Source of the DNA: Modestobacter caceresii
Lineage (GTDB): Bacteria; Actinomycetota; Actinomycetes; Mycobacteriales; Geodermatophilaceae
Assembly: GCF_000761485.1 (NCBI RefSeq)
Contig: NZ_JPMX01000042.1
Span: 1-64,000 of the forward strand
Length of the DNA: 64,000 nucleotides
Direction of reading: 5' to 3'
Below the pieces are notes generated by a model. That model was not told the origin of the DNA and ran no database searches. It saw nothing but the letters and a program-made list of their open reading frames with translations. This document shows, piece by piece, positions 42,656 to 52,014 of this stretch; within the stretch, counting starts at the first letter, position 1; every line of letters starts with the position of its first letter. The position numbers and the translations under genes are program-made.

Positions 42656-43762
42656 ATGAAGACGCACGGCGCGGTGCTGCGGGGTCCCGGCGACTGGGAG
42701 GTCGCGGAGCTCGAGCTGGTCGACCCCGGCCCGGGGCAGGTGCTGGTCGAGATGGCCTATGCGGGGCTGTGCCACTCCGACGAGCACCTGCGGTTCGAGA
42801 GCCAGCGCTACCCCATCGTCGGCGGGCACGAGGGCGCCGGCGTCGTCCAGGCCGTCGGGGCCGGCGTCACCGGCGTGCAGCCCGGCGACCACGTGGTCAC
42901 CTCCTTCCTGCCGGCGTGCGGCCACTGCCGCTGGTGCGCCACCGGCCGCTCCAACCTCTGCGACCTCGGCGCGACGATCGGCACCGGGCAGATGCCGGAC
43001 GGGACCTGGCCGTTCCGGCTGGACGGCGAGGAGCTCGGCGGCTTCTGCATGGTCGGTGCCTTCGCCCAGCACTCGGTGCTGTCCCAGTTCTCCTGCGTCA
43101 AGATCGAGCCGCACCTGCCCCTGGACGTCGCCGCGCTGATGGCCTGCAGCGTCCCGACCGGCTGGGGGTCCGCGGTGAACGCCGGGCCGGTGCGCCAGGG
43201 CGACGTCGTGGTCGTCGTCGGCACCGGCGGGGTCGGCTGCAATGCCGTGCAGGGCGCGGCGATGGCCGGTGCAGGCGCCGTCGTCGCCGTCGACCCGGTG
43301 GCCTTCCGCCGCGAGTTCGCCCAGACCCTGGGCGCCACCCACGCGGTCGCCAGCACCGAGGAGGCGGCGAGCCTGGCGAAGCAGCTGTCCCGCGGCACGG
43401 GGGCCGACGTCGTCATCCTGGCCACCGGCACGACCAGCCCGGAGATCACCGGCGGCGCCTACCGCTGCCTGGGCAAGGGCGGCACGCTGGTGCTCACCGG
43501 CCTGGCCGACCACACGATGGCGACGACCGTCGCGCTGCCCGGCAACATCACCACCGTCTACGAGCAGCGGGTGCAGGGGGCGCTGTACGGGATGTGCAAC
43601 GCCTACCGGGACATCCCGCGGCTGCTGCGGCTCTACGAGGACGGCGCGCTCGAGGTCGACTCGCTGATCACCAAGCGCTACTCGCTCGACGAGGTCAACC
43701 AGGGCTACCAGGACCAGCGCGACGGCACGGTCATCCGCGGCGTCCTCCAGCACCAGCACTGA
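42656..43762 (+). CDS. NDMA-dependent type zinc alcohol dehydrogenase
   Basis: This 368-residue medium-chain dehydrogenase has the catalytic zinc ligands in AGLCHSDEH and GGHEGAGVV, the structural zinc site in CGHCRWCATGRSNLC and the NAD-binding GTGGVGCNAVQGAA motif. The whole sequence resembles the actinobacterial N,N-dimethyl-4-nitrosoaniline-dependent alcohol dehydrogenases, which keep NAD tightly bound and recycle it with an external acceptor, often a mycofactocin-type system. No mycofactocin gene is in the window. The ATG follows a GGAG-containing site. Confidence 0.87.
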   Translation: MKTHGAVLRGPGDWEVAELELVDPGPGQVLVEMAYAGLCHSDEHLRFESQRYPIVGGHEGAGVVQAVGAGVTGVQPGDHVVTSFLPACGHCRWCATGRSNLCDLGATIGTGQMPDGTWPFRLDGEELGGFCMVGAFAQHSVLSQFSCVKIEPHLPLDVAALMACSVPTGWGSAVNAGPVRQGDVVVVVGTGGVGCNAVQGAAMAGAGAVVAVDPVAFRREFAQTLGATHAVASTEEAASLAKQLSRGTGADVVILATGTTSPEITGGAYRCLGKGGTLVLTGLADHTMATTVALPGNITTVYEQRVQGALYGMCNAYRDIPRLLRLYEDGALEVDSLITKRYSLDEVNQGYQDQRDGTVIRGVLQHQH

Positions 43763-43765
43763 CCT

Positions 43766-43800
43766 CTCCAGGGCCAAAATCGCGACTTTGGCCCCTGGAG
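43766..43800 (+). terminator. Hairpin after the alcohol dehydrogenase gene
   Basis: CTCCAGGGCCAAA (43766-43778) pairs with TTTGGCCCCTGGAG (43787-43800) with one bulged base around an ATCGCGAC loop. It begins four bases after the stop. The AT-containing stem is unlike the other terminators here. Confidence 0.65.
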
Positions 43801-43836
43801 GGGTGGTCGTCCGGGTGACTGGGCAGGTCAGCGGGC

Positions 43837-44502
43837 ATGGCCGAACCCACCATCGCCGTCATGGACGTCGACGGCACCCTCGTCGACTCGAACTACCACC
43901 ACGCCCTGGCCTGGTACCGGGCGCTGCGCTCACTGGGGGAGACCTACCCCGTCTGGCGCATCCACCGCCTGATCGGCATGGGCGGTGACCAGCTCGTCGC
44001 CGCCCTCGGCGGGGAGGAGGTCGAACGGCGGATCGGTGCCGAGGCCCGCGACCGGTGGGTGGAGGAGGTCGACCCGTTCATCGACGAGATCGCCCCGCTG
44101 CCCGGCGCCCGGGACCTGCTGGTGGCCGTCAAGGAGCGCGGGCACCGGCTGGTGCTGGCGAGTTCGGGCAAGCCGAAGCACGTGGAGGCCTTCCTCGACC
44201 TGCTCGACGCCCGGGACCTCGCCGACGCCGTCACCTCCAGTGGTGACGTCGAGTCGTCCAAGCCCGAGCCGGACCTGCTGCAGGTGGCGCGGCAGATGCT
44301 CGGCGCCGCTGACGAGACGAGCAGCGTGATGATCGGCGACTCGGTGTGGGACGTGGTGGCGGCGAAGAACGCCGGGATGCCGGCGATCGTCGTCCGCTCC
44401 GGTGGCTTCGGGGACGACGAGCTGCACGACGCCGGTGCGGTCGGGATCTACGACACCCCCGGCGACCTCGCGGCCGCGCTGGACGACACCCCGCTCGCCT
44501 GA
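43837..44502 (+). CDS. HAD family hydrolase (phosphoglycolate phosphatase-like)
   Basis: This 221-residue phosphatase has the catalytic motif VMDVDGTLVDSN with two Asp, the Ser/Thr motif LVLASSGKP, the Lys motif SSKPEPDLL and the final MIGDSVWDVVAA motif. The helical cap between them is of the beta-phosphoglucomutase/phosphoglycolate type. The substrate is unknown. The ATG at 43837 is the only reasonable start. Confidence 0.88.
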   Translation: MAEPTIAVMDVDGTLVDSNYHHALAWYRALRSLGETYPVWRIHRLIGMGGDQLVAALGGEEVERRIGAEARDRWVEEVDPFIDEIAPLPGARDLLVAVKERGHRLVLASSGKPKHVEAFLDLLDARDLADAVTSSGDVESSKPEPDLLQVARQMLGAADETSSVMIGDSVWDVVAAKNAGMPAIVVRSGGFGDDELHDAGAVGIYDTPGDLAAALDDTPLA

Positions 44503-44526
44503 GTGATGCTCCGGCCCCTCGGCGGG

Positions 44527-44582
44527 GCACTGTGCAGTGAGGGCGCGTTCCCGGCCGGGAACGCGCCCTCATCGCACAGTGC
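44527..44582. terminator. Long two-part hairpin between convergent genes
   Basis: An outer 9-bp stem (GCACTGTGC at 44527-44535 with GCACAGTGC at 44574-44582) and, after a two-base mismatch on each side, an inner stem (TGAGGGCGCGTTCCCGG at 44538-44554 with its exact inverse at 44555-44571) form a very stable structure. It separates the HAD gene from the convergent GpgS gene. Confidence 0.8.
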
Positions 44583-44594
44583 GGTGGCCGCTCC

Positions 44595-45623
44595 TCAGCC
44601 GACGACGCCGGCGCGGTGCGCGGTGTACTCGTCGACCGCGCACATCGGCGGCCGCTCGTCGACGGCGACGGTGTGGCTGGTCGGCACGAAGCCGCGCCCG
44701 TCGTGGGCGAACTGGGTGAGCAGCCCGCCGGGCTCCAGCCGGCGCCGGTCCGACCGGCCGCGCTCGGCGCGGGACAGCACGGTCGAGACGATCTGGCCGG
44801 CCATGGTGCCCAGCGCCTCGTCCGTCTGGTGGGAGTGCGTGCGGGTGCCGAGGTCGACCTGGGCCAGCCCGTTGAGTCCGCAGACCTGCAGCAGGTCGAC
44901 CAGCAGGCCGACCTCCACGCCGTAGCCGGAGACGAACGGCACCTGCTCCAGGGCCGAGCGGCGGCCGGCGTACTCCCCGCCCAGCGGCTGCACGAACCCG
45001 GCCAGCTCCGGCCACAGCGCGTTCAGCAACGGACGGGCGGTGAGCTCGGTGACCCGGCCCCCGCCGGCCGGGCGGTGCTCGCCGTCGACGGTGAGCGGGC
45101 GGGTGTAGCAGCCCTTGACGTACTCGATGCGGGGGTCGGTGAGCAGCGGGGTGAGCAGCCCCGGCACGTAGTGGCTGACGTCGCCCAGCAGGTCGGAGTC
45201 GATGAAGACGACGAGGTCGCCGGTGGTGGCCGCCAGGGACTTCCACAGCGCCTCGCCCTTGCCCGGACGGTCGCCCTGCCTCGGCAGCACGTCGCCGACC
45301 GCGACGACCTCGGCGCCGGCGGCCCGGGCCACCTCGGCGGTCGCGTCGGTGGAGTGGGAGTCGATGACGACGAGCTCGTCGATCAGCGGCACACCCTCGA
45401 CCCAGCGCTCGACCAGGTCGCGGACCAGGACCCCGACGGTGGTCTCCTCGTTCCGCGCGGGGAGGACGACGCTGACCCGGTGGCCGCCGCGGCGTTTGGC
45501 CAGCAGCAGCGCATCGACGTCGATCTCGGCCAGGGAGGTGGCCGACGTGGTGCGGTGCTCGAACCAGGCCCGGGCGTCAGGTCGCATCAGCCCACTGTCG
45601 AGCAATCCAGCCACCTCCGGCAC
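44595..45623 (-). CDS. gpgS: Glucosyl-3-phosphoglycerate synthase
   Basis: This 342-residue GT81 enzyme joins glucose from a nucleotide sugar to 3-phosphoglycerate, the first step to glucosylglycerate and, in mycobacteria, methylglucose lipopolysaccharide. Family marks include VSVVLPARNEETTVG, VVFIDSDLLG (metal-binding DSD), GGGRVTELTARPLLN and FVSGYGVEVGLLVDL. The start at 45623 is a GTG; an ATG at 45587 is possible. The gene stands alone. Glucosylglycerate helps tolerate salt and nitrogen stress, which would suit a desiccation-tolerant soil organism. Confidence 0.9.
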   Translation of the reverse strand: MPEVAGLLDSGLMRPDARAWFEHRTTSATSLAEIDVDALLLAKRRGGHRVSVVLPARNEETTVGVLVRDLVERWVEGVPLIDELVVIDSHSTDATAEVARAAGAEVVAVGDVLPRQGDRPGKGEALWKSLAATTGDLVVFIDSDLLGDVSHYVPGLLTPLLTDPRIEYVKGCYTRPLTVDGEHRPAGGGRVTELTARPLLNALWPELAGFVQPLGGEYAGRRSALEQVPFVSGYGVEVGLLVDLLQVCGLNGLAQVDLGTRTHSHQTDEALGTMAGQIVSTVLSRAERGRSDRRRLEPGGLLTQFAHDGRGFVPTSHTVAVDERPPMCAVDEYTAHRAGVVG

Positions 45624-45737
45624 GTCGGCGGGGCGGCGTTCACATGAACTTCACGTTCCCCCTGCGACCCAGGGTGACGGCTGTGTGGCCACCCAGCAAA
45701 TCCCGTGGGACGGACCGATCGGTGCACCGGAGGTCGG

Positions 45738-46559
45738 TCAGGTGCCCTCCCGGCCGGGCTCCGCGGCGTCCAGTGCGACGCGGGCGCCGGGGGCGGTCAG
45801 CGCCACGGCGGTGGCCGAGCCCGCGGCGGCGACCGCGGCCGCGAACCGGCGGGGTGGCTCGACGAGCAGTGCCCGCATCCGGGCCCGCCAGGGGCTGGGC
45901 ACCGAGGTCAGCCCGGCGACGGCGAAGGTGCCCCAGTGCACCGGGACGGCGACCTGCGGGCGGAGCAGTGCCACCGCCCGGGCGGCACCGGCCGGGTCCA
46001 GGTGGCCGGGGCCGAGCGTGGGGCCCCACCCCCACACCGGCAGCAGGGCGACGTCCACGCCGTCGTCGCCGAGGTCGGCCATCCCGGGGAAGAGGTCGGT
46101 GTCGCCGGCGGCGTAGACGGTGACGCCGTCCCCGGCGAGCAGGTGCCCGACCGCCGGGGCGTGCGGGCCGTGGGTGAACCGCGGCCCCCAGCGGTGGGCG
46201 GCGTGGTCGGCGGGGGTGGCGGTGACGGTGAGGCCGCCGTCGGTGAGGCTCGCACCCGCACCGAGCTCCTCGACGGCGGTGAAGCCGTGCCGGCCGAGCC
46301 ACCGGCCGGCGCCGCGGGGCACCACGATCGGCGTGCTGCGGCCCAGCCGGCGCAACGAGGGCAGGTGCAGGTGGTCGTTGTGCAGGTGCGAGACGACGAC
46401 CAGGTCGACGCCGGCCCAGGCCTCGGGGGCCAGGCGGGGGACCACCCGCCGCAGCGGGCCCAGCCGGTGGGTGAGCAGCGGGTCGGTGAGCACCGTCCGG
46501 CCGACCAGTTCCACCCGGACGGTCGAGTGGCCGAGGAAGTGCAGGGACGGCGCGGTCAC
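45738..46559 (-). CDS. MBL-fold metallo-hydrolase (UlaG-like)
   Basis: This 273-residue metallo-beta-lactamase-fold protein has the zinc motif VVVSHLHNDHLHLPSL, a later AAGDTDLFPGMADLG motif and PVHWGTF with the final His. It belongs to the UlaG/lactonase-like group; the reaction is unknown. GTG start at 46559. It lies 35 bp downstream of the GGDEF/EAL gene at 46594 on the same strand, so it may be read from the same message. Confidence 0.83.
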   Translation of the reverse strand: MTAPSLHFLGHSTVRVELVGRTVLTDPLLTHRLGPLRRVVPRLAPEAWAGVDLVVVSHLHNDHLHLPSLRRLGRSTPIVVPRGAGRWLGRHGFTAVEELGAGASLTDGGLTVTATPADHAAHRWGPRFTHGPHAPAVGHLLAGDGVTVYAAGDTDLFPGMADLGDDGVDVALLPVWGWGPTLGPGHLDPAGAARAVALLRPQVAVPVHWGTFAVAGLTSVPSPWRARMRALLVEPPRRFAAAVAAAGSATAVALTAPGARVALDAAEPGREGT

Positions 46560-46593
46560 CGGGTCAGTGTCGCGCCGACCACCCGCCCGGTCG

Positions 46594-49221
46594 TCACACT
46601 CCGGCGCGTGGTCGCGGCAGCGGCACGGGGACGGGTGCGGGGGCGACCACCGCGGGACCGGGGTGGCGCAGCAGGGCGGCCACCTCGGCGACGGTCAGGC
46701 CGGTCGGCAGCACCGGGCCGGAGACGGCGACCACGCCCTGCACGCGCAGCTCGTGGAGCAGCTGCCGGGAGTCGATCTCCTTGGCCACGGTGGACACCTG
46801 GAAGTCGCGGGCACTGCGGCCGATCGCGCCGAGCACCTCCAGTGTCCGGTCGTGGTTGCCGCCGGCCGACAGGTTGCGGACGTCGACCATCACCACCTCC
46901 AGGGGCAGCCGGGAGAGCTGCGACCACAGGGTGGAGCCCATGCCGTAGTCGTCCAGCCCGATCCGGACCCCGGTCCGGTGCACGGCGTGCAGCGCGGGGA
47001 TGAGGGCTGCCGACGAGGTCTGCAGCACCTCCTCGGTGACGAAGAGGGTGAGCCGGGGAGGTGCCAGGTCGACCGCGGCCAGCGCCACGGCCACCTCGCC
47101 GGGCAGCTCGTCGGCGTGCACCAGCCCCGCAGGCAGGTCGACGGCGACGAGCAACTGGTCGTCGAGGGCGGCGACGTCGGCGCAGGCCCGGGTGATCAGC
47201 CACTGCTGCAGGGCCGCGGTGCAGCCCTGCCGTTCGGCGGCGGCCCACAGCTCCGCCGCGGGCAGCGCGCCGAGCTCGGGGTGCAGCCACACGGGCTGGG
47301 CGTGCAGCGCGGCGAGGATGCCGGTGTCGCCGTTGGCGATGGTGTCGAAGCGGAGCTGGACCTCCCCGTCGGCCAGGGCGGTGGCGACGGAGCTGCTGGC
47401 CGCGGCCTGCGCCACCCGGTCGTCGGTGTGCAGCCGCCAGCAGCCCTTGCCGGCCCGCTTGGCGGCGCCGAGGGCGGCGTCGGCCTGGCGGAAGGCGAGC
47501 TGGCCGCCCCCGGGGTGCACCCGGCAGATGCCCACGCTGGCGCCGACGGTGAAGGTGCGGTCGCCGATCCGGCAGGGCCGGGCGAGCACGTCGAGCACCC
47601 GCTGGGCGGCCTCGACGGCGGCGTCCTCGCCCCCGGCCAGCAGCACGGCGAACTCGTCGCCGCCGAGGCGGGCGACCAGGTCGTCGGTGCGCAGCAGGCC
47701 CTGGAGCCGCCGGGCCACCTCGACCAGCAGCAGGTCACCGGCCTCGTGGCCGGCGGAGTCGTTGACCGCCTTGAACCCGTCGAGGTCCAGCACCAGCAGG
47801 GACCGCTCGGCGGTGGTCGCCGACCCGGCGGCCATCTCCTGGAAGAGCAGTGCACGGTTGGGCAGCCGGGTGAGGTGGTCGGTGAACGCCATCCGCTCCA
47901 GCTCCTGCTCGCGGCGTCGCCGGGTGGTCACGTCCCGCAGGTGGAGCACCCGCCGCCCGCTGCCGGGGCGCTCGTGGTGGGTGACCTCCAGGTCCCGGCG
48001 CTCGCCCTCGGGGCCGTGCAGCCGCAGGTGGACCACGGGGGTGACCCCGCCGGCCGCGGTGGTCAGCTCACGGCGGACGCGGGGGCGGTCCTCCTCGTGC
48101 AGCAGGTCCAGCAGCAGGGGGTGCGGGTCGGCCTCGACGACCCCGAGCAGGGTCCGGGCCGCGGGGGAGGTGAACTCGAGGCGGAGCTCGGCGTCCACGA
48201 TCGCCACGCCGTCCGAACTGGCCTCGACCAGGCCGCGGAAGTCCTCCTCGCTGCGCAGCAGGTCCTCCTCGATGCGGTCGCCGTCCCGGATCCGCATGAA
48301 CAGCCGCACCAGCAGCAGGAGGACCACCACGGCGGTGCAGGCCAGCGCGCCGTCGGGGACGCGCAGGTCGAGCAGCAGGGCGGTCACCAGGGTGACCGGC
48401 ACCCCGATCAGGGCCAGGACGTCGATGACCAGGCCGGCGGAGTTCACCGTCGGGGTGGAGTCGGCGGCGGAGGACCGGCCCGGGACGGCGCTGGCCAGCT
48501 GGACGGCGTGGACGGCGGCGACCAGTGCGCCGGCGATCGCCACGTCGGCCGCGGCGGCCCACGTCGTGCCCGGCTGCACGATGTGCACGGCGAGCAGCGC
48601 CGAGGCCAGTCCCAGCAGCCCGGTCATGAGGATCATCGCGGTCGCCGGACGCCGGACGGCCGCGGTCGACACCGTGCACAGGGCCCCGACGACGCCCACG
48701 GCCACCGCGGGGTAGATGCCGTAGGCGAGCACCAGGGGCAGCAGGTCGGGGTCGATCGCGCCCGGCGTCACTGCCGGGGCCAGCACCAGCACGTCGGCGA
48801 CGACGACGAGGGCGAGGGTGACCAGCACCCCGTCGATCACCAGGATCGGCCAGCGGGTGCCGCGGACCCGCCCACCGATCAGCGCGGCGCTGACCGTCGG
48901 CCCGAGGGCCGCGATGAGCACGAGCAGGTCACCCAGGCCCAGTTGGCCGAGCGCACCGCCGACGCCCAGCCCGGTGACCAGGCTGGCGCAGGTGAAGAGC
49001 AGGGAGCTGGCGCCCAGGACCTGCCAGGGCAGCCGGTCGCGGACGTCCATCCCACGGGTGAGCCGGGCGCAGCGCCAGGCCGCCCACCCGCCGAGCGCAG
49101 CCAGCACCAGGTTGTCCCACTGCGGCACGGCCCCGTGCGGACTGGCCGGCACGGCGATGCCCAGGGCGACCAGCGCGCCGAGCAGCACCAGGCTCAGCGG
49201 TGCCCGCCTGACCTGGTTCAC
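46594..49221 (-). CDS. Membrane PAS-GGDEF-EAL protein with intact GGDEF and decayed EAL
   Basis: This 875-residue protein has about nine N-terminal membrane helices, a PAS domain near residues 310-430, a GGDEF domain and an EAL-like domain. The cyclase loop near residue 520 is intact (LGGDEFAVLL) and is preceded by the inhibitory I-site RTDD at the correct five-residue spacing. The EAL domain has lost its marks: EALLRW is replaced by LHAQPVW, the DDFGTG site reads DDYGMG, and the EGVET loop reads KEIDS. It should make but not degrade c-di-GMP. The GTG start overlaps the stop of the partner gene at 49218 by four bases. Confidence 0.88.
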   Translation of the reverse strand: MNQVRRAPLSLVLLGALVALGIAVPASPHGAVPQWDNLVLAALGGWAAWRCARLTRGMDVRDRLPWQVLGASSLLFTCASLVTGLGVGGALGQLGLGDLLVLIAALGPTVSAALIGGRVRGTRWPILVIDGVLVTLALVVVADVLVLAPAVTPGAIDPDLLPLVLAYGIYPAVAVGVVGALCTVSTAAVRRPATAMILMTGLLGLASALLAVHIVQPGTTWAAAADVAIAGALVAAVHAVQLASAVPGRSSAADSTPTVNSAGLVIDVLALIGVPVTLVTALLLDLRVPDGALACTAVVVLLLLVRLFMRIRDGDRIEEDLLRSEEDFRGLVEASSDGVAIVDAELRLEFTSPAARTLLGVVEADPHPLLLDLLHEEDRPRVRRELTTAAGGVTPVVHLRLHGPEGERRDLEVTHHERPGSGRRVLHLRDVTTRRRREQELERMAFTDHLTRLPNRALLFQEMAAGSATTAERSLLVLDLDGFKAVNDSAGHEAGDLLLVEVARRLQGLLRTDDLVARLGGDEFAVLLAGGEDAAVEAAQRVLDVLARPCRIGDRTFTVGASVGICRVHPGGGQLAFRQADAALGAAKRAGKGCWRLHTDDRVAQAAASSSVATALADGEVQLRFDTIANGDTGILAALHAQPVWLHPELGALPAAELWAAAERQGCTAALQQWLITRACADVAALDDQLLVAVDLPAGLVHADELPGEVAVALAAVDLAPPRLTLFVTEEVLQTSSAALIPALHAVHRTGVRIGLDDYGMGSTLWSQLSRLPLEVVMVDVRNLSAGGNHDRTLEVLGAIGRSARDFQVSTVAKEIDSRQLLHELRVQGVVAVSGPVLPTGLTVAEVAALLRHPGPAVVAPAPVPVPLPRPRAGV

Positions 49222-51893
49222 CTCGGCAGTCCGTCGTCCGCGGCCCGGGGCAGCCCCGGTGCCGAGGTGGGCACCGGCGCCCCGCCCAGCCCTGGGAGCT
49301 GGGTGGTCAGCGCGGCCTCGTCCAGCGGCCGGGCCAGCAGGTAGCCCTGGATGAACCGGTGGCCCATGTCGCGCAGCAGCTGCAGCTCGGTCGCCGTCTC
49401 GACGCCCTCCACGACCACGACGAGGCCCAGGCTGGTGCCCAGGTGCAGGACGGAGCTGCACAGTGCCCGGCGCTGCGGGTCGGTCTCGACGTCGGCGAGG
49501 AACTGCCGGTCCATCTTCAGGACGTCGATCGGCAGGCCGACGAGGTAGGCCAGCGAGGACCAGCCGGTGCCGAAGTCGTCGACGGCGATCCGGACACCCA
49601 GCCGCCGCAGGGCGGCCAGGTCGTCGGTCACGTGCTCGTCGTCCAGCAGCACCGACTCGGTGATCTCCAGGACCAGCCGGGAGGCGGACAGCCCACTGGA
49701 CCCCAGGGCCTGGAGCACGTCGGAGACCAGCTCGCCGCTGCGGACGTGCCGCGCCGAGACGTTGACCGCCACCGCCAGGTCCGGGTGCGGGAGTGCGGCG
49801 ACCGTGGCGGTGGCCTCGGCGAGCACCCACCGACCCAGTTCGGTGATCAACGCCGACTCCTCGGCCAGGGGCACGAACTCCGCCGGCGACACCTCGCCGT
49901 ACACGGGGTGCCGCCAGCGCAGCAGCGCCTCGACCGAGACGGTGCGGTGCAGCGCCAGGTCGACGACCGGCTGGTAGACCAGCCGCAGCTGACCCTCGGC
50001 GAGGGCCTGGTGCAGGTCGGTGCGCAGGGTCTCCTCGCGCTGCTGGGTGATCCGGAGGGCGTCGGAGTGCCGGCGGACCCGGCCGGGACCGGCGGCGCGG
50101 GCGCTGCGCAGCGCCAGGTCGCCCCAGCGCAGCGCGTCCCCGGCGTCCGCGTCGGCGTCCAGGGGAGTGACGCCGGCCGCGGCGGTCAGCCGCAGGGTGC
50201 CGTTGCCGATGGCGACCGGCTCGACGGCGGCGACCAGCCGGCCGGCGATCACCTCGGCGTCGGCCACCGTGCCGGAGACCAGGACGGCGAACTCGCTCAC
50301 CCCGGAGCGGGCCAGCCAGTCGTCGCCGCGCAGGGCCCGGGCGAACCGGGTGGTGAGCTCGCGCAGCACCGCGACGTCGTCGCCCGCAGGGAGCCCGTCG
50401 ACGCCCAGCACGACGAGGGAGGCGCTGCTGGCCGACGGGGCGCGGAGGGTGGCGGCGAGGCGCTGGGTCAGGGCCGAGCGGTTGGGCAGGCCGGTCGCCG
50501 GGTCGCTCGTGCTGAAGGTGACCACGGGCTCGGCCGGCTGCGGGGCACTGGCGCTGACGTCCCGGCAGTAGAGCACCAGGGCGCCCACGTCGGGGTCGCC
50601 GCGCAGGTCGCGGACCTGGGACTGGATGAGTCGCCATCGACCGTCGAGGTGCCGCACCCGCGCCGTCCGGGTCTTGGTCTCCATCGGGTCGGTCGAGGCG
50701 GCGCTGAGGGCGGCGACCAGGCCCGGGGCGTCGTCGGGGTGGACGGCGGCGGCGATCGAGTGGCCGACGATGCGCTGGGGGTCCAGGCCGAGCAGCGCGG
50801 TGATGGCGGGGGAGACCCACTGCACCTGCAGCTGGTCGTCGAGGATCAGCACCGGGTCGGCGCTGCCGCGCACCAGCGTGCGGAAGTAGGCCTCGCTGCG
50901 CTGCAGGTCGGTGGTGAGCCGCTGCTGGGTGCGCCAGGACGCCACCTGGTGGGCCAGCAGGGCGCCCAGCCCGAGCACGCCGAGCGTCGTCCCGAAGATG
51001 GTGAGCGTCCCGGTGACCGGGACGCTGAGCAGCAGCAGCGAGCCGCCGGCCAGCGCGGTGGCGTGCGGCAGCATGGCGCCGAGGGCGGAGCCGTCCACGC
51101 GCCCGCGGTCGGCGGTGGGCTGCGGTCGGTCGGCGTGGCAGGCGACCACCAGCAGGGCCAGCCCGAGGACGCTCAGCGCGCAGGCCAGGTACTGGACGTA
51201 GCCCGGCCCGGAGGCGATCGAGGAGCACGCGCCGGCCAGTGCGGTGGCGACCTGGGAGGCGAACAGCAGCCAGCCGACCGGACGCTGGGCGGCGGGGCAG
51301 ACCGCGATGAGGACCAGCGAGAAGCCGGTGCCGAGGGCGATGCTGGACAGCAGCGCGAAGAGCGCGATCGTCTCCGACAGGGCCAGTACGCCGTCCCGGG
51401 CGATGGTCAGGTGGTAGAGCGTGTGCACGGTCAGCAGGTCGGCGATCACGAAGAGCGTGAACATCGTCGCCACCTGCGCCCGGGCGGCCCGGAGCGACGC
51501 CCGGTCGAGCATCCGCAGGATCGCCACGACCACCAGCAGCTGACCGGGGACGCTGCCCAGGGCGGTCTGCCCCCAGGGCAGCACCGACGCGGCGGCCAGG
51601 GCACCGCCGGCGCCCACGGCGACCGAGGCGGCGTACCAGCGCCAGCCGGCCGGGTGGGCGCTCCGGCGCCCGGCGCGGGTGAGGAGGACGAGCACCCCGA
51701 CGACGGCGAGGAAGTTCACCGTCACCGCCACGGTGACGGCGGTCCGTCCCGGCAGCAGCCCGGCGGACAGGGTGGCGCAGGCCGCCAGGACGGAGAGCAG
51801 CAGTGGCCGGCTGAGCGTGCGGACGGCGGCCGGGCCGCCCCGCGTCGGAGCGGCCATGGCCCGCATGGGTGCGGCGAGGGCTCCGGAGGTCAC
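49218..51893 (-). CDS. Membrane PAS-GGDEF-EAL protein with intact EAL and decayed GGDEF
   Basis: This 891-residue protein has about nine N-terminal helices, a PAS domain, a GGDEF-like domain and an EAL phosphodiesterase domain. The cyclase loop near residue 530 reads SGVSEF instead of GGDEF, so cyclase activity is not expected, but RGDD stands at correct I-site spacing. The EAL domain is complete: VEALLRW near residue 654, NVSARH, LEITES, DDFGTGWSSL, LKMDRQF and VEGVET. It should hydrolyse c-di-GMP. It is upstream of and coupled to the cyclase-competent partner. The GTG at 51893 lacks a good site; ATG codons at 51866 and 51857 are alternatives. Confidence 0.88.
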   Translation of the reverse strand: MTSGALAAPMRAMAAPTRGGPAAVRTLSRPLLLSVLAACATLSAGLLPGRTAVTVAVTVNFLAVVGVLVLLTRAGRRSAHPAGWRWYAASVAVGAGGALAAASVLPWGQTALGSVPGQLLVVVAILRMLDRASLRAARAQVATMFTLFVIADLLTVHTLYHLTIARDGVLALSETIALFALLSSIALGTGFSLVLIAVCPAAQRPVGWLLFASQVATALAGACSSIASGPGYVQYLACALSVLGLALLVVACHADRPQPTADRGRVDGSALGAMLPHATALAGGSLLLLSVPVTGTLTIFGTTLGVLGLGALLAHQVASWRTQQRLTTDLQRSEAYFRTLVRGSADPVLILDDQLQVQWVSPAITALLGLDPQRIVGHSIAAAVHPDDAPGLVAALSAASTDPMETKTRTARVRHLDGRWRLIQSQVRDLRGDPDVGALVLYCRDVSASAPQPAEPVVTFSTSDPATGLPNRSALTQRLAATLRAPSASSASLVVLGVDGLPAGDDVAVLRELTTRFARALRGDDWLARSGVSEFAVLVSGTVADAEVIAGRLVAAVEPVAIGNGTLRLTAAAGVTPLDADADAGDALRWGDLALRSARAAGPGRVRRHSDALRITQQREETLRTDLHQALAEGQLRLVYQPVVDLALHRTVSVEALLRWRHPVYGEVSPAEFVPLAEESALITELGRWVLAEATATVAALPHPDLAVAVNVSARHVRSGELVSDVLQALGSSGLSASRLVLEITESVLLDDEHVTDDLAALRRLGVRIAVDDFGTGWSSLAYLVGLPIDVLKMDRQFLADVETDPQRRALCSSVLHLGTSLGLVVVVEGVETATELQLLRDMGHRFIQGYLLARPLDEAALTTQLPGLGGAPVPTSAPGLPRAADDGLPR

Positions 51894-52014
51894 GGATCAG
51901 TTGTCGGACCGCGGGCGGCCGGACTGCACCAGTGGCCGGCGCCACTCACCCGAAGGGGCGGGGGCGGGGGTGGAGGGGCGAGGGCGGAGGGGGCGACCGC
52001 TCAGTCGGGCCGGT

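Noticed and set aside
46594-51945. One continuous 1783-codon minus-strand frame across both c-di-GMP genes
   Set aside because: The upstream half in this frame has shadow composition. The two proteins lie in different frames joined by a GTGA overlap at 49218-49221.
51894-52014. tRNA-Sec or other selenocysteine genes near fdhA
   Set aside because: I looked for a long tRNA with a CTA anticodon and for sel proteins in the FDH neighbourhood and the rest of the window and found no convincing candidate. They must lie elsewhere in the genome.
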